DNA of 64,000 nucleotides from Metabacillus idriensis (lineage in GTDB: Bacteria > Bacillota > Bacilli > Bacillales > Bacillaceae), in assembly GCF_009674765.1 (NCBI RefSeq), contig NZ_WKKF01000007.1, forward strand, positions 62,001-126,000. Reading direction: 5' to 3'. Shown here in pieces: positions 20,673 to 29,467 of the stretch. A model generated the notes under the pieces. That model searched no databases. It saw only the letters and a list, made by a program, of their open reading frames with translations, and had not been told where the DNA came from. The position numbers and the translations under genes are program-made. Within the stretch, counting starts at the first letter, position 1. Each line of letters begins with the position of its first letter.

Positions 20673-20702
20673 TTGCAATCAGGTTAAAACGAGTGATACA
20701 AT
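20673..20702 (+). promoter_or_regulatory. Sigma-A promoter of dnaJ
   Basis: TTGCAA (20673-20678) and TACAAT (20697-20702) with an 18-nt spacer, 34 nt before the dnaJ start. It lies after the dnaK terminator and has no CIRCE, so dnaJ-prmA-rsmE-mtaB may have constitutive supply. Confidence 0.6.
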
Positions 20703-20735
20703 TTACTTTATGTGAGAATTCGGGAGTGAGAAATT

Positions 20736-21848
20736 ATGAGCAAGCGTGATTACTATGAAGTGCTTGGAGTAAGTAAGAGCGCGACAAAGGATGAAATGAA
20801 AAAAGCGTACCGCAAGCTTTCTAAACAATATCATCCTGATATCAACAAAGATGCGGATGCAACCGATAAATTCAAAGAAATTTCAGAGGCTTATGAGGTT
20901 CTGACTGATGATCAGAAGCGTGCGCAATATGACCAATTTGGACATACTGATCCTAACCAGGGCTTCGGAGGATCTGACTTTGGCGGAGGATTCGGATTTG
21001 ACGATATTTTCAGTTCAATCTTTGGCGGCGGAAGAAGACGTGACCCAAATGCGCCAAGACAAGGTGCTGACCTTCAGTATACAATGACTCTGTCCTTTGA
21101 AGATGCCGTATTCGGCAAGGATACAACCATTGAAATTCCGCGTGAAGAAACATGTGATACATGTGACGGTTCTGGAGCAAAGCCTGGAACTAAACCGGAA
21201 ACATGTAAACATTGTAACGGATCAGGACAACTGAATGTTGAGCAGAACACGCCATTCGGCAGAATTGTCAACCGCCGCGTATGTCATCATTGCAGCGGAA
21301 CAGGCAAAATGATCAAGCATAAATGTTCAACGTGCGGAGGAGCAGGCAAAGTTCAAAAACGCAAAAAGATTTCCGTTAAAATTCCAGCTGGAGTCGATGA
21401 TGGCCAGCAGCTTAGAGTTTCCGGACAAGGGGAGCCAGGATTTAATGGAGGGCCAAGCGGTGATTTATATGTAGTATTCCAAGTTAGATCTCATGAGTTC
21501 TTTGAGAGAGACGGAGACGATATCTACTGTGAAATGCCGCTTACATTTGCACAGGCCGCTTTAGGCGATGAAATTGAAGTGCCTACTCTGCACGGCAAAG
21601 TGAAGCTGAAGGTACCGGCCGGAACACAAACGGGCACAAAATTCCGCATGAAGGGAAAAGGTGTCGCCAATGTGAGAGGGTACGGACAGGGCGATCAGCA
21701 CATTATCGTTCGTGTATTAACGCCTACTAATGTTACAGAAAAACAAAAAGAGCTTCTTCGCGAATTCGCTGAAATGAGCGGGGGAAGACCAGATGAGCAC
21801 GAAGAAAGCTTTTTTGATAAAGTGAAGCGTGCATTCAAGGGTGAATAA
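20736..21848 (+). CDS. dnaJ: Chaperone protein DnaJ
   Basis: A 370-residue type I J protein that stimulates DnaK ATPase. J domain with HPD at residues 33-35, Gly/Phe-rich linker (about 70-105), four CxxCxGxG zinc repeats ([32 protein letters not shown]) and two C-terminal substrate domains. Ribosome site GGGAGTGAG. Separated from dnaK by a terminator and a promoter, then close to prmA. Confidence 0.98.
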   Translation: MSKRDYYEVLGVSKSATKDEMKKAYRKLSKQYHPDINKDADATDKFKEISEAYEVLTDDQKRAQYDQFGHTDPNQGFGGSDFGGGFGFDDIFSSIFGGGRRRDPNAPRQGADLQYTMTLSFEDAVFGKDTTIEIPREETCDTCDGSGAKPGTKPETCKHCNGSGQLNVEQNTPFGRIVNRRVCHHCSGTGKMIKHKCSTCGGAGKVQKRKKISVKIPAGVDDGQQLRVSGQGEPGFNGGPSGDLYVVFQVRSHEFFERDGDDIYCEMPLTFAQAALGDEIEVPTLHGKVKLKVPAGTQTGTKFRMKGKGVANVRGYGQGDQHIIVRVLTPTNVTEKQKELLREFAEMSGGRPDEHEESFFDKVKRAFKGE

Positions 21849-21868
21849 ACAGAAGTGGAGCTGGTAGA

Positions 21869-22807
21869 ATGAAATGGTCCGAGTTAAGTATTCATACAAC
21901 ACAAGAAGCGGTAGAACCAATTTCGAATATATTGCATGAGGCCGGAGCGAGCGGTGTCGTCATAGAAGATCAAATGGATCTATTAAAAGAGCGCGAAAGT
22001 GTTTATGGAGAAATCTACCACCTCAATTCTGATGATTATCCTGATGAAGGTGTTATTATTAAGGCATACCTGCCGGTAAACAGTTTCCTTGGCGAAACCG
22101 TAGAGGAGATTAAAGAAGCTGTAAATAACCTGATTATTCATGATATCGATTTAGGGAAAAATGATATCTCAATAAGTGAAGTAAATGATGAAGAGTGGGC
22201 AACTGCGTGGAAGAAATATTATCATCCCGTAAAGATTTCTGAGCGATTTACGATTGTGCCGACATGGGAAACTTATACACCGGTCCATTCTGATGAACTC
22301 ATTATTGAGCTTGATCCTGGGATGGCTTTTGGCACAGGGACTCATCCTACAACGGTTCTTTGTATTCAGGCGCTTGAACGGTCTGTAAAAGAACACGATT
22401 TAGTAGTAGATGTCGGCACAGGATCGGGAGTTTTAAGCATTGCTTCTGCAATGCTTGGTGCAAAGCAGGTTCAGGCACTGGACTTAGATCCTGTTGCTGT
22501 TGAAAGCGCACGTTTAAATACGAAATTAAATAAAGTGCACCAGGCCGTCACAGTATCTCAAAATAATTTGCTGAACGGTATTCAAGGTCCTGTAGACGTA
22601 GTCGTTGCAAATATTTTGGCTGAAGTCATTCTGCGATTTGTCCACGATGCAAATCAGTTACTGAAACAAGGCGGTTTGTTCATCACTTCTGGAATCATTC
22701 TCAATAAAAAGGCAGAGGTTAAAAACGGTTTAATCGAGGCTGGATTTGAGATTGAAGAAACAGTTGTTATGGAAGACTGGGTGGCCTTTATCGCAAGAAA
22801 GAAATAA
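21869..22807 (+). CDS. prmA: Ribosomal protein L11 methyltransferase PrmA
   Basis: A 312-residue SAM-dependent enzyme that methylates L11. The N-terminal substrate-recognition domain ([16 protein letters not shown]) is followed by a class I fold with [13 protein letters not shown] near 173 and the NILAEVI motif near 243. It lies 20 nt after dnaJ, with GTGGAGCTGG upstream, and ends 13 nt before the rsmE start. Confidence 0.95.
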   Translation: MKWSELSIHTTQEAVEPISNILHEAGASGVVIEDQMDLLKERESVYGEIYHLNSDDYPDEGVIIKAYLPVNSFLGETVEEIKEAVNNLIIHDIDLGKNDISISEVNDEEWATAWKKYYHPVKISERFTIVPTWETYTPVHSDELIIELDPGMAFGTGTHPTTVLCIQALERSVKEHDLVVDVGTGSGVLSIASAMLGAKQVQALDLDPVAVESARLNTKLNKVHQAVTVSQNNLLNGIQGPVDVVVANILAEVILRFVHDANQLLKQGGLFITSGIILNKKAEVKNGLIEAGFEIEETVVMEDWVAFIARKK

Positions 22808-22820
22808 GAGGTGCTCATCT

Positions 22821-23576
22821 GTGCAGCGTTATTTTATAAGTGAGAAAAAAGAAAATTTAACGACCGGAATTACAATCACGGGAGACGATGTTCATCACAT
22901 CTCCCGTGTTATGCGTATGAAACCCGGCAGCAAACTGATTTGCTGTACGTCAGATGGACAGGCAGCGCTTTGTGAGATTGAAGAGGTAAATGATGAGACA
23001 GCAGTATGCATGATCATCGAATGGCAGACTGCTGATCATGAACTCCCTGTATCAGTCACGATAGCGAGCGGGCTGCCTAAAGGGGATAAGCTGGAATGGA
23101 TTCTTCAAAAGGGCACAGAACTTGGTGCCGCTTCGTTTATCCCTTTTAATGCTGCTCGTTCCGTTGTAAAGCTTGATGCAAAAAAAGCAGTCAAAAAAGT
23201 GGAGCGCTGGAGAAAGATTGTAAAAGAAGCATCTGAACAATCCTATCGCAACAGAATTCCTGAGGTTGCTGAACCATACAGCTGGAAGGAACTCATTAAT
23301 ACTTCTGCTTCATATGATGTGAAAATCGTTGCATATGAAGAATCCGCTAAAAATGGGGAACTCGCAAATCTTGCAAAAGCATTAAATGAAAGTCATTCAG
23401 GTCAGTCCATTCTTGTAGTTTTTGGACCAGAAGGCGGACTAACGGAAGAAGAAATAAAACAGCTGACGAGTGCAGGTTTTATAGCCTGCGGGCTCGGGCC
23501 GAGAATTTTACGGACGGAAACGGCTCCGCTGTATGTTTTATCTGCTGTTTCTTATTATTTTGAATTATCGAGGTGA
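22821..23576 (+). CDS. rsmE: 16S rRNA (uracil-1498-N3)-methyltransferase RsmE
   Basis: A 251-residue SPOUT-class methyltransferase (B. subtilis YqeU). N-terminal PUA-like region MQRYFISEKKENL, then the knotted SAM-binding segment with FGPEGGLTEEE and LGPRILRTETA. The GTG start at 22821 has AAGAGGTG upstream and matches family N-termini; a longer frame reaching into prmA is not supported. Overlaps mtaB region by the GAGGTGA site. Confidence 0.94.
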   Translation: MQRYFISEKKENLTTGITITGDDVHHISRVMRMKPGSKLICCTSDGQAALCEIEEVNDETAVCMIIEWQTADHELPVSVTIASGLPKGDKLEWILQKGTELGAASFIPFNAARSVVKLDAKKAVKKVERWRKIVKEASEQSYRNRIPEVAEPYSWKELINTSASYDVKIVAYEESAKNGELANLAKALNESHSGQSILVVFGPEGGLTEEEIKQLTSAGFIACGLGPRILRTETAPLYVLSAVSYYFELSR

Positions 23577-23581
23577 TTACC

Positions 23582-24940
23582 ATGCCAACCGTGGCATTTC
23601 ATACACTTGGCTGTAAAGTAAACCATTATGAAACAGAAGCTATCTGGCAGTTATTCAAGGATGCAGGCTATGGCCGATCTGAATTTGAAAGCAAAGCTGA
23701 TGTTTATGTCATAAATACATGTACAGTAACGAATACTGGCGATAAAAAAAGCCGGCAGGTCATTCGCCGTGCAATCAGAAAAAATCCGGATGGCGTTATT
23801 TGTGTTACCGGCTGTTATGCTCAAACGTCTCCTGCTGAAATTATGGCGATTCCGGGTGTAGATATCGTAGTAGGCACATCTGACCGTGTTAAAATGCTTG
23901 ACTATATTGAGCAATTTAAGAATGAAAGACAGCCTATTAACGGCGTCAGCAACATTATGAAGGCTCGGGTATATGAGGAACTTGATGTACCTGCTTTTAC
24001 AGACCGCACTCGTGCATCATTGAAGATCCAGGAAGGCTGCAACAACTTCTGTACATTCTGTATTATTCCATGGGCACGCGGCTTAATGCGCTCCCGTGAT
24101 CCTAAAGAAGTGATTAAACAGGCTCAGCAGTTAGTTGACGCAGGCTACAAAGAAATCGTATTAACAGGTATTCATACTGGAGGATACGGCGAAGACATGA
24201 AGGATTACAACTTCGCTATGCTGCTTCGTGATCTGGACACTCAGGTTCACGGCTTAAAGCGCATCAGAATCTCATCTATTGAGGCAAGTCAAATTACAGA
24301 TGAAGTCATAGAAGTGCTTGATCAGTCAGATAAAATTGTCCGCCATTTGCATATTCCTATTCAATCAGCCTCAAATACTGTATTAAAAAGAATGCGTCGC
24401 AAATACACAATGGAATTCTTTGCTGAACGTTTAATGCGCCTGAAACAAGCTTTGCCGGGACTTGCTGTAACTTCTGACGTAATCGTCGGATTCCCTGGTG
24501 AAACGGATGAAGAATTTATGGAAACATATAACTTTATTAAAGAACATAAATTCTCAGAGCTTCATGTTTTCCCTTATTCAAAACGGACTGGCACGCCTGC
24601 TGCAAGAATGGAAGATCAAGTAGATGAGGACGTCAAAAATGAACGTGTTCATCAGCTGATCGCCCTTTCTGATCAGCTTGCGAAAGAATACGCATCTGTA
24701 TATGAAGATGAAGTTCTGGAGGTTATTCCAGAAGAACTCTACAAAGAAGATCCTGAAAGCGGACTTTATGTCGGTTATACGGATAATTACCTGAAAGTTG
24801 TTTTCCCTGCAACAGAAGAAATGGTCGGGAAAATTGTGAAAGTGAAAATTACTAAAGCTGGCTATCCATATTCAGAAGGACAGTTTGTACGTGTGATGGA
24901 AGAAGAACCTGCAGCAGAAAGCATGCGAAACATCTCTTAA
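23582..24940 (+). CDS. mtaB: tRNA methylthiotransferase MtaB
   Basis: A 452-residue radical SAM enzyme (B. subtilis YqeV) that converts t6A37 to ms2t6A37 in tRNAs. The N-terminal UPF0004 domain holds cluster cysteines Cys11, Cys47 and Cys78; the radical SAM motif CNNFCTFC supplies Cys153, Cys157 and Cys160; a C-terminal TRAM domain binds RNA. GAGGTGA precedes the ATG at 23582. It ends the dnaJ operon, with a terminator after it. Confidence 0.95.
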   Translation: MPTVAFHTLGCKVNHYETEAIWQLFKDAGYGRSEFESKADVYVINTCTVTNTGDKKSRQVIRRAIRKNPDGVICVTGCYAQTSPAEIMAIPGVDIVVGTSDRVKMLDYIEQFKNERQPINGVSNIMKARVYEELDVPAFTDRTRASLKIQEGCNNFCTFCIIPWARGLMRSRDPKEVIKQAQQLVDAGYKEIVLTGIHTGGYGEDMKDYNFAMLLRDLDTQVHGLKRIRISSIEASQITDEVIEVLDQSDKIVRHLHIPIQSASNTVLKRMRRKYTMEFFAERLMRLKQALPGLAVTSDVIVGFPGETDEEFMETYNFIKEHKFSELHVFPYSKRTGTPAARMEDQVDEDVKNERVHQLIALSDQLAKEYASVYEDEVLEVIPEELYKEDPESGLYVGYTDNYLKVVFPATEEMVGKIVKVKITKAGYPYSEGQFVRVMEEEPAAESMRNIS

Positions 24941-24970
24941 CCTGGTCGATCAGACCGGGTTTTTTATTTT
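24941..24970 (+). terminator. Terminator after mtaB
   Basis: CCTGGTC (24941-24947) pairs with GACCGGG (24953-24959), seven pairs with one T-G wobble and a 5-nt loop, followed by a long T-tract. Confidence 0.75.
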
Positions 24971-25121
24971 TCTTAAAAAATCAGGAACCTCCCTTTCTTT
25001 AAAAAAGATGTTTAAAATTATTTTGCTTGCGTAAATTAAGTTTATACTCGTATTTTTTTTGAAAAAATGTTAAGATGTAAGAGGTCAGACGACTAATTAA
25101 ATGGAAAAGGGGTACTTACAT

Positions 25122-25793
25122 ATGTCAGTAAATATTGGCAGTATGATTGACCATACAGCATTAAAGCCTGAAACAACAAAGGCTCAAATCGAAACATTAT
25201 GTGCAGAAGCAAAAGAATATAAATTCGCATCTGTCTGTGTAAATCCAACTTGGATTGAAACAGCGGCTGCTTTACTAAAAGGAACAGATGTGAAAGTTTG
25301 TACTGTAATCGGTTTCCCTCTTGGTGCGACTACAGTTGAAACAAAAGCATTTGAAACAAAAGATGCAATCGCAAAAGGTGCAACAGAAGTTGATATGGTA
25401 ATCAACATCGCCGCATTAAAAGATAAAAATGATGAGCTTGTTGAGCGCGATATCCGTGCTGTTGTAGATGCAGCTAAAGGAAAAGCGCTTACTAAAGTAA
25501 TCATTGAATCATGTCTTTTAACTGATGAAGAAAAAGTAAGAGCCTGCGAATTATCAGTTAAAGCTGGAGCGGATTTTGTTAAAACTTCTACTGGTTTTTC
25601 AACTGGGGGAGCAACTGTAGAGGATATCGCTCTTATGCGCAAAACAGTAGGACCTGATGTTGGAGTGAAAGCTTCAGGCGGTGTCCGTGACCGCGCAGGA
25701 GCGCTCGCAATGGTTGAAGCTGGTGCAACACGCATCGGTGCAAGTGCTGGAATTTCAATCGTCAAAGGTGAAGTTTCAAACTCTGATTATTAA
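25122..25793 (+). CDS. deoC: Deoxyribose-phosphate aldolase DeoC
   Basis: A 223-residue class I aldolase that splits 2-deoxyribose 5-phosphate into acetaldehyde and glyceraldehyde 3-phosphate. Schiff-base Lys154 lies in [14 protein letters not shown], with Asp91 (TEVDMVIN) and Lys183 (VKASGG) completing the catalytic set. The ATG at 25122 after AAAAGGGG gives the normal length. It stands alone between two terminators; in B. subtilis deoC is elsewhere with nupC and pdp, so here it is separated from nucleoside catabolism genes. Confidence 0.96.
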   Translation: MSVNIGSMIDHTALKPETTKAQIETLCAEAKEYKFASVCVNPTWIETAAALLKGTDVKVCTVIGFPLGATTVETKAFETKDAIAKGATEVDMVINIAALKDKNDELVERDIRAVVDAAKGKALTKVIIESCLLTDEEKVRACELSVKAGADFVKTSTGFSTGGATVEDIALMRKTVGPDVGVKASGGVRDRAGALAMVEAGATRIGASAGISIVKGEVSNSDY

Positions 25794-25804
25794 TACCAGA
25801 CTAT

Positions 25805-25838
25805 AAAGACTGCTGAAATTTTTTCGGCAGTCTTTTTT
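25805..25838 (+). terminator. Terminator after deoC
   Basis: AAAGACTGC-GAAA pairs with TTC-GCAGTCTTT (one internal mismatch), followed by seven T residues. Confidence 0.85.
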
Positions 25839-25843
25839 TAAAG

Positions 25844-25988
25844 ATAAGAAAGTATAAAATTTTGCGCTTCGATGGCGAGCGGAATCGCCAAACTCCTCGG
25901 CCAGAACGGATCCGCCATTAAAGGCAAAAAGCGCCTTTAGTGGCGGATCCTTATCTGTCTGCCTGCGCTAAACTGGTGCTTTTCTTAT
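25844..25988 (-). repeat. Dispersed repeat, subfamily B, copy 1
   Basis: A 145-bp element bounded by inverted ends ATAAGAAA (25844-25851) and TTTCTTAT (25981-25988). Its core is an 18-bp inverted repeat (25908-25925 with 25933-25950) starting and ending in GGATCC, with loop AAAAAGC. Read on the minus strand it matches the 49389 copy almost throughout, except for the hairpin stem. Its first bases on the minus strand supply the TAA stop of yqeW. Confidence 0.9.
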
Positions 25989-26929
25989 TTCCCGCTAAAA
26001 AATGTTGAAAATGAAACAACGAAACTGCCGAATGCATTTGCAAAGGGAAGCAATGCAAGTGAACTGATGACATTAAAAATCAAACTGAAATGAGCAAGCT
26101 GCAAGTCCGGCTGCGAAGATAGATTTTGAACAGCTGCACTGCAGACTGAAATGAAAGGGTAAAATGCGGCTGCACCTATAACATTTACCCATATATGTGC
26201 ATAGGCTGTCAGCTTTGCTTCTTGATTTGCGGCGGCGGCTGCCATCCATCCTGTAATACATGTGCCGATATTTGCTCCAAGAACATAAGCAATGCCTGCA
26301 CTGAGCGTAAGGATATCTGCATTTAAAAAACTCATAATGATGCCTACAGTCGCTGCACTCGAATGAATAATTGCCGTTAGAAGCGTCCCGCTGATGACTC
26401 CTGCAAAAGAGTGTTCATTTGTATACAGCAATAACTCGTTTACAAGCCCCAATTGGGATAGAGGATAAGCAAGCCGGCCAAACCCAGACATCGCTGAAAA
26501 AAGTGCCCCGAGTCCCATAAAAGCTGCACACATTCGAATCAGCGCTTCCTTTTTTAACACAACTCCCATAAAAAAACATAGAAACCCAATAATGAAAAGC
26601 GGAAGAATCAATGATCCAATATCCAATGTGATTAGCTGGGTCGTAAAAGTAGATCCGATATTCGTTCCAAGAATAATTCCAATCGTTTGTTTAAACGAGA
26701 TGACTCCTGCTGAAACTAGACCAATAACGATGACCATCACAGCTGAACTGCTTTGCAGGATCCCCGTAAAAATGATTCCCGCCATAAAAGCTTTGACGGG
26801 ATGATTAATACAAGCATAAATCCAGTTTCTCATCGCATGTCCGGATAGAATAGACAGGCCTTTTTTCAGTAAATGCATACCCGCTAAAAAGACAATCAAG
26901 TAAAGCAAGAAAAAGCCTGCAGCACCCAT
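25985..26929 (-). CDS. yqeW: Na/Pi cotransporter family protein YqeW
   Basis: A 314-residue polytopic membrane protein of the Na+/phosphate symporter (NptA/PhoU-less) family. The two inverted repeats of the family are visible through GILQSSSAVMVIVIG near residue 55 and AIIHSSAATVGIIMS near 190, each with following GTNIG/GANIGT motifs. About eight hydrophobic segments. The ATG at 26929 has GAGGTGAT upstream. The C-terminal PhoU domain of longer members is absent. The stop codon lies inside the end of a repeat element, so the last residues may have been altered by its insertion. Confidence 0.88.
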   Translation of the reverse strand: MGAAGFFLLYLIVFLAGMHLLKKGLSILSGHAMRNWIYACINHPVKAFMAGIIFTGILQSSSAVMVIVIGLVSAGVISFKQTIGIILGTNIGSTFTTQLITLDIGSLILPLFIIGFLCFFMGVVLKKEALIRMCAAFMGLGALFSAMSGFGRLAYPLSQLGLVNELLLYTNEHSFAGVISGTLLTAIIHSSAATVGIIMSFLNADILTLSAGIAYVLGANIGTCITGWMAAAAANQEAKLTAYAHIWVNVIGAAAFYPFISVCSAAVQNLSSQPDLQLAHFSLIFNVISSLALLPFANAFGSFVVSFSTFFSGK

Positions 26930-27030
26930 CAAATCACCTCTTATTTTAAAAATATATGGACAAGCGCACGGCAGCATGACAAAAATCTACCGGTCAAATG
27001 AACGAATTTAAGAACTTTTTCTTATATAAG

Positions 27031-27059
27031 TTGACCTCTGAGAAACGTTATATTATAAT
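27031..27059 (+). promoter_or_regulatory. Sigma-A promoter of rpsU-yqeY
   Basis: TTGACC (27031-27036) and perfect TATAAT (27054-27059), 17 nt apart. The start of transcription is expected near 27066, directly before a perfect palindrome. Confidence 0.8.
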
Positions 27060-27067
27060 TGCAAAGT

Positions 27068-27088
27068 ACATGTTTACTTTAAACATGT
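27068..27088 (+). promoter_or_regulatory. Palindrome at the start of the rpsU leader
   Basis: ACATGTTTA-CTT-TAAACATGT is a perfect 9-bp inverted repeat with a 3-nt centre, placed at about +3 to +23 of the predicted transcript. It could be a 5' stabilising hairpin in the mRNA or a repressor operator. No T-tract follows, so it is not a terminator. I do not recognise a regulator for it. Confidence 0.6.
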
Positions 27089-27138
27089 TTATTAAACAGA
27101 TGATGTCGATTGGTTGTATTCGGAGGGAGGGAATAAGA

Positions 27139-27312
27139 ATGTCAAAAACGGTCGTTCGTAAAAACGAGTCGCTTGAGGACGCTCTTCGTCGCTTCAAACG
27201 TACAGTATCAAAAAGCGGTACTATACAAGAAGCTAGAAAGCGCGAATTCTATGAAAAACCTAGCGTAAAACGTAAGAAAAAGTCTGAAGCTGCTAGAAAA
27301 CGCAAATTCTAA
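27139..27312 (+). CDS. rpsU: 30S ribosomal protein S21
   Basis: A 57-residue basic protein, [20 protein letters not shown] at its start and a lysine/arginine-rich tail. S21 joins the 30S subunit near the anti-Shine-Dalgarno region and takes part in initiation. GGAGGGAGG lies 8 nt before the ATG. Followed 13 nt later by yqeY. Confidence 0.97.
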   Translation: MSKTVVRKNESLEDALRRFKRTVSKSGTIQEARKREFYEKPSVKRKKKSEAARKRKF

Positions 27313-27325
27313 AGAGGGTGGATTT

Positions 27326-27772
27326 ATGAGTCTTCTTGAGCGTTTGAATCAAGATATGAAACAAGCGATGAAGAACAAAGAGAAGGACAAACTGGCTGTT
27401 ATCCGCATGGTGAAAGCCTCATTACAAAATGAAGGCATCAAGCTGGGTAAACAGGAGTTGTCTGCTGAAGAGGAACTGACTGTGTTTTCTCGCGAATTAA
27501 AGCAACGTAAAGACTCCCTCCAGGAATTCAGTAAAGCTGATCGCTTAGATTTAGTTGAAAAGACACAGGCTGAACTTGATATTTTAACTGTATACATGCC
27601 AAAACAGCTTTCAGAAGAAGAACTTCAAGCTATTGTGAAAGAAACAATCGCAGAAGTAAACGCAACTTCTAAAGCAGACATGGGTAAAGTTATGGCTGCG
27701 ATCATGCCTAAAGTTAAAGGTAAGGCTGATGGCGCGCTTGTCAATAAAACTGTAGCTGGACAGCTATCATAA
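27326..27772 (+). CDS. yqeY: GatB/YqeY domain protein
   Basis: A 148-residue protein made of one GatB/YqeY helical domain, related to the tRNA-binding tail of the GatB amidotransferase subunit. Its own role is not established. Family blocks seen: [19 protein letters not shown] near residue 10 and [19 protein letters not shown] near 115. AGAGGGTGG precedes the ATG. It is co-transcribed with rpsU. Confidence 0.92.
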   Translation: MSLLERLNQDMKQAMKNKEKDKLAVIRMVKASLQNEGIKLGKQELSAEEELTVFSRELKQRKDSLQEFSKADRLDLVEKTQAELDILTVYMPKQLSEEELQAIVKETIAEVNATSKADMGKVMAAIMPKVKGKADGALVNKTVAGQLS

Positions 27773-27780
27773 AAAGACGG

Positions 27781-27814
27781 AAAACACCTTGTTCATTTGA
27801 ACAAGGTGTTTTTT
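27781..27814 (+). terminator. Terminator after yqeY
   Basis: A perfect 14-bp stem (27781-27794 with 27799-27812) around an ATTT loop, ending in a T-run. Confidence 0.9.
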
Positions 27815-27861
27815 AATGTCTTAATGGAAAAATCATAAGTTAGCTTTAACAATTATTTTGG

Positions 27862-28031
27862 AGTGAATTCTTATCTATTATGTCAGATCTGGCTGGTATT
27901 CTGCTTCACACATTGTCCAGCTACACCTCCTAACTCCTCGGTCAGAACGTCTCAGCCTGAAAAGTCAAACCCGGACTTTCCAGTCTGAGCCTTTTCTGCC
28001 TGTCGGAGCTAAACGGGCGGTTCCGCTTTTC
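27862..28031 (-). repeat. Dispersed repeat, subfamily A, degenerate dimer
   Basis: The left part (about 27862-27913) is a decayed unit tail beginning GTGAATTCTTATCT, as at 13336. The right part (27914-28031) is a full unit with TGTCCAGCT, CTCCTCGGTCAGAACG, a central inverted repeat (about 27950-27990, with several mismatches) and CTGCCTGTCGGAGCTAAACGG. It fills most of the gap between yqeY and the sigma-W-type promoter of yqeZ. Confidence 0.8.
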
Positions 28032-28053
28032 TTTTAAGAATTTTTCATAAAAA

Positions 28054-28080
28054 CGAAACCTATACTTAAGTTGAAACGTA
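28054..28080 (+). promoter_or_regulatory. Sigma-W type promoter of yqeZ-floA-yqfB
   Basis: CGAAAC (28054-28059) and CGTA (28077-28080) with a 17-nt spacer fit the sigma-W pattern GAAAC-N16/17-CGTA. In B. subtilis yqeZ-floA-yqfB is a known sigma-W operon for membrane stress. Confidence 0.7.
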
Positions 28081-28125
28081 TTACTGTTAAAGCTTACGAT
28101 TGAAAGGGGGCTTGCGATTCAATTG

Positions 28126-29451
28126 ATGGGAAATCATAACCGGTTATTTCACATATTATTTGGGTGTGTTTTGTTTCTTTCTTTGTTCGGCAGCGCGTAT
28201 ATGCCCGCTGCAGATAATCATTCTGAAAAGGTGGCGGTCATCCCAATTGAAGAAACCGTTGAAAAAGGATTGTCACAATTTATTAAAAGATCTTTTAAGG
28301 AAGCAAGAGCTGAAAATGCTGACCACATTATTCTCGATATAAATACTCCGGGCGGAGCGGTTGATGCAGCACTTGAAATCGCGGACACAATAAGAGCATC
28401 AGAAATCCCTGTAACCGCTTTTATTGACAGACGGGCATTATCGGCTGGAGCTTATATTGCCTTAAATGCTGACCAGATTTACATGGTCCCTGGAGCCAAG
28501 ATGGGTTCTGCGGCAATTATTGATCTCGAGGGCAATACGGCTGATAAAAAAGCGGAATCTCTCTGGCTGGCTGAAATGAAAGAATCAGCGGAACAGAATA
28601 ACAGAGATTCAAAATATGCACTTGCGATGGCTGACCCTGATGTTGACCTTCCTGAGTTTGGGGCAGGCAAGGGTGATTTATTGACATTGACTGCAGAGCA
28701 GGCAGTTGAGGTAAACTATGCAGAAGGTATTGCCGAAAATCTGGACAGTTTGTTAAAAGAACTGAACTTAAGTTCTGCTGAAGTGATTGATATTGAAGTA
28801 AGCTTCGCTGAAAAAGTAGCAAGATTTGTGACAAATCCTATTGTGATTCCGATTCTGCTTTCGATTGGAAGTCTGGGACTTATCGTTGAATTATACAGTC
28901 CTGGCTTTGGGCTGCCGGGCTTCATGGGCCTATCCGCGCTGTTCCTGTTCTTTTACGGGCATTATATTGCGGGGCTGGCTGGGCTTGAAACTGTGATTTT
29001 GTTCATAGTTGGATTAATTCTGGTGGCCGCTGAGTTTTTTGTTCCCGGCGGAATAATAGGCTTTATTGGGTTTGGAGCGATCCTATTAAGCTTTTTCATC
29101 GCAACTGATGATATTGCATATATGGCATTTTCATTAGGTGTGGCACTACTCGTTGCCGTAACGGCAGCCATCATATTTGTAAAGGTGTTTGGAAAACGTA
29201 TGAATATATTTAAAAAACTGATCTTGCGTGATTCTACAAATACTGAAAGCGGGTATGTTTCAAACCGGAACCGTCTTGAGCTGATCGGAAAAACTGGCAT
29301 TGCCCTCACGTCAATGAGGCCATCTGGAACAGCACTCATCGACGATGAACGAATCGATGTTGTGACAGAAGGCACGTATATTACTAAAGATCAAAAAATA
29401 AAAGTTGTTAAAGTTGAAGGCTCTCGTGTTGTTGTGAGAGAAATCCTTTAA
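28126..29451 (+). CDS. yqeZ: NfeD-type membrane serine protease YqeZ
   Basis: A 441-residue NfeD long form. N-terminal signal peptide (cleavage likely after about residue 30), a ClpP-like protease domain (about 35-210) with [17 protein letters not shown] and [10 protein letters not shown], where the serine is the likely nucleophile, four or five membrane helices (about 235-345) and a C-terminal OB-fold NfeD domain. It is paired with a flotillin, the usual partner of NfeD proteins. The ATG at 28126 and a TTG one codon before are both usable. Confidence 0.9.
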   Translation: MGNHNRLFHILFGCVLFLSLFGSAYMPAADNHSEKVAVIPIEETVEKGLSQFIKRSFKEARAENADHIILDINTPGGAVDAALEIADTIRASEIPVTAFIDRRALSAGAYIALNADQIYMVPGAKMGSAAIIDLEGNTADKKAESLWLAEMKESAEQNNRDSKYALAMADPDVDLPEFGAGKGDLLTLTAEQAVEVNYAEGIAENLDSLLKELNLSSAEVIDIEVSFAEKVARFVTNPIVIPILLSIGSLGLIVELYSPGFGLPGFMGLSALFLFFYGHYIAGLAGLETVILFIVGLILVAAEFFVPGGIIGFIGFGAILLSFFIATDDIAYMAFSLGVALLVAVTAAIIFVKVFGKRMNIFKKLILRDSTNTESGYVSNRNRLELIGKTGIALTSMRPSGTALIDDERIDVVTEGTYITKDQKIKVVKVEGSRVVVREIL

Positions 29452-29467
29452 TACAAGGAGGAGTACA

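Noticed and set aside
25184-25765. Long antisense open frame inside deoC (193 codons)
   Set aside because: It mirrors the codon pattern of deoC, has no ribosome site and is Ser/Thr/Ala-biased as antisense shadows usually are.
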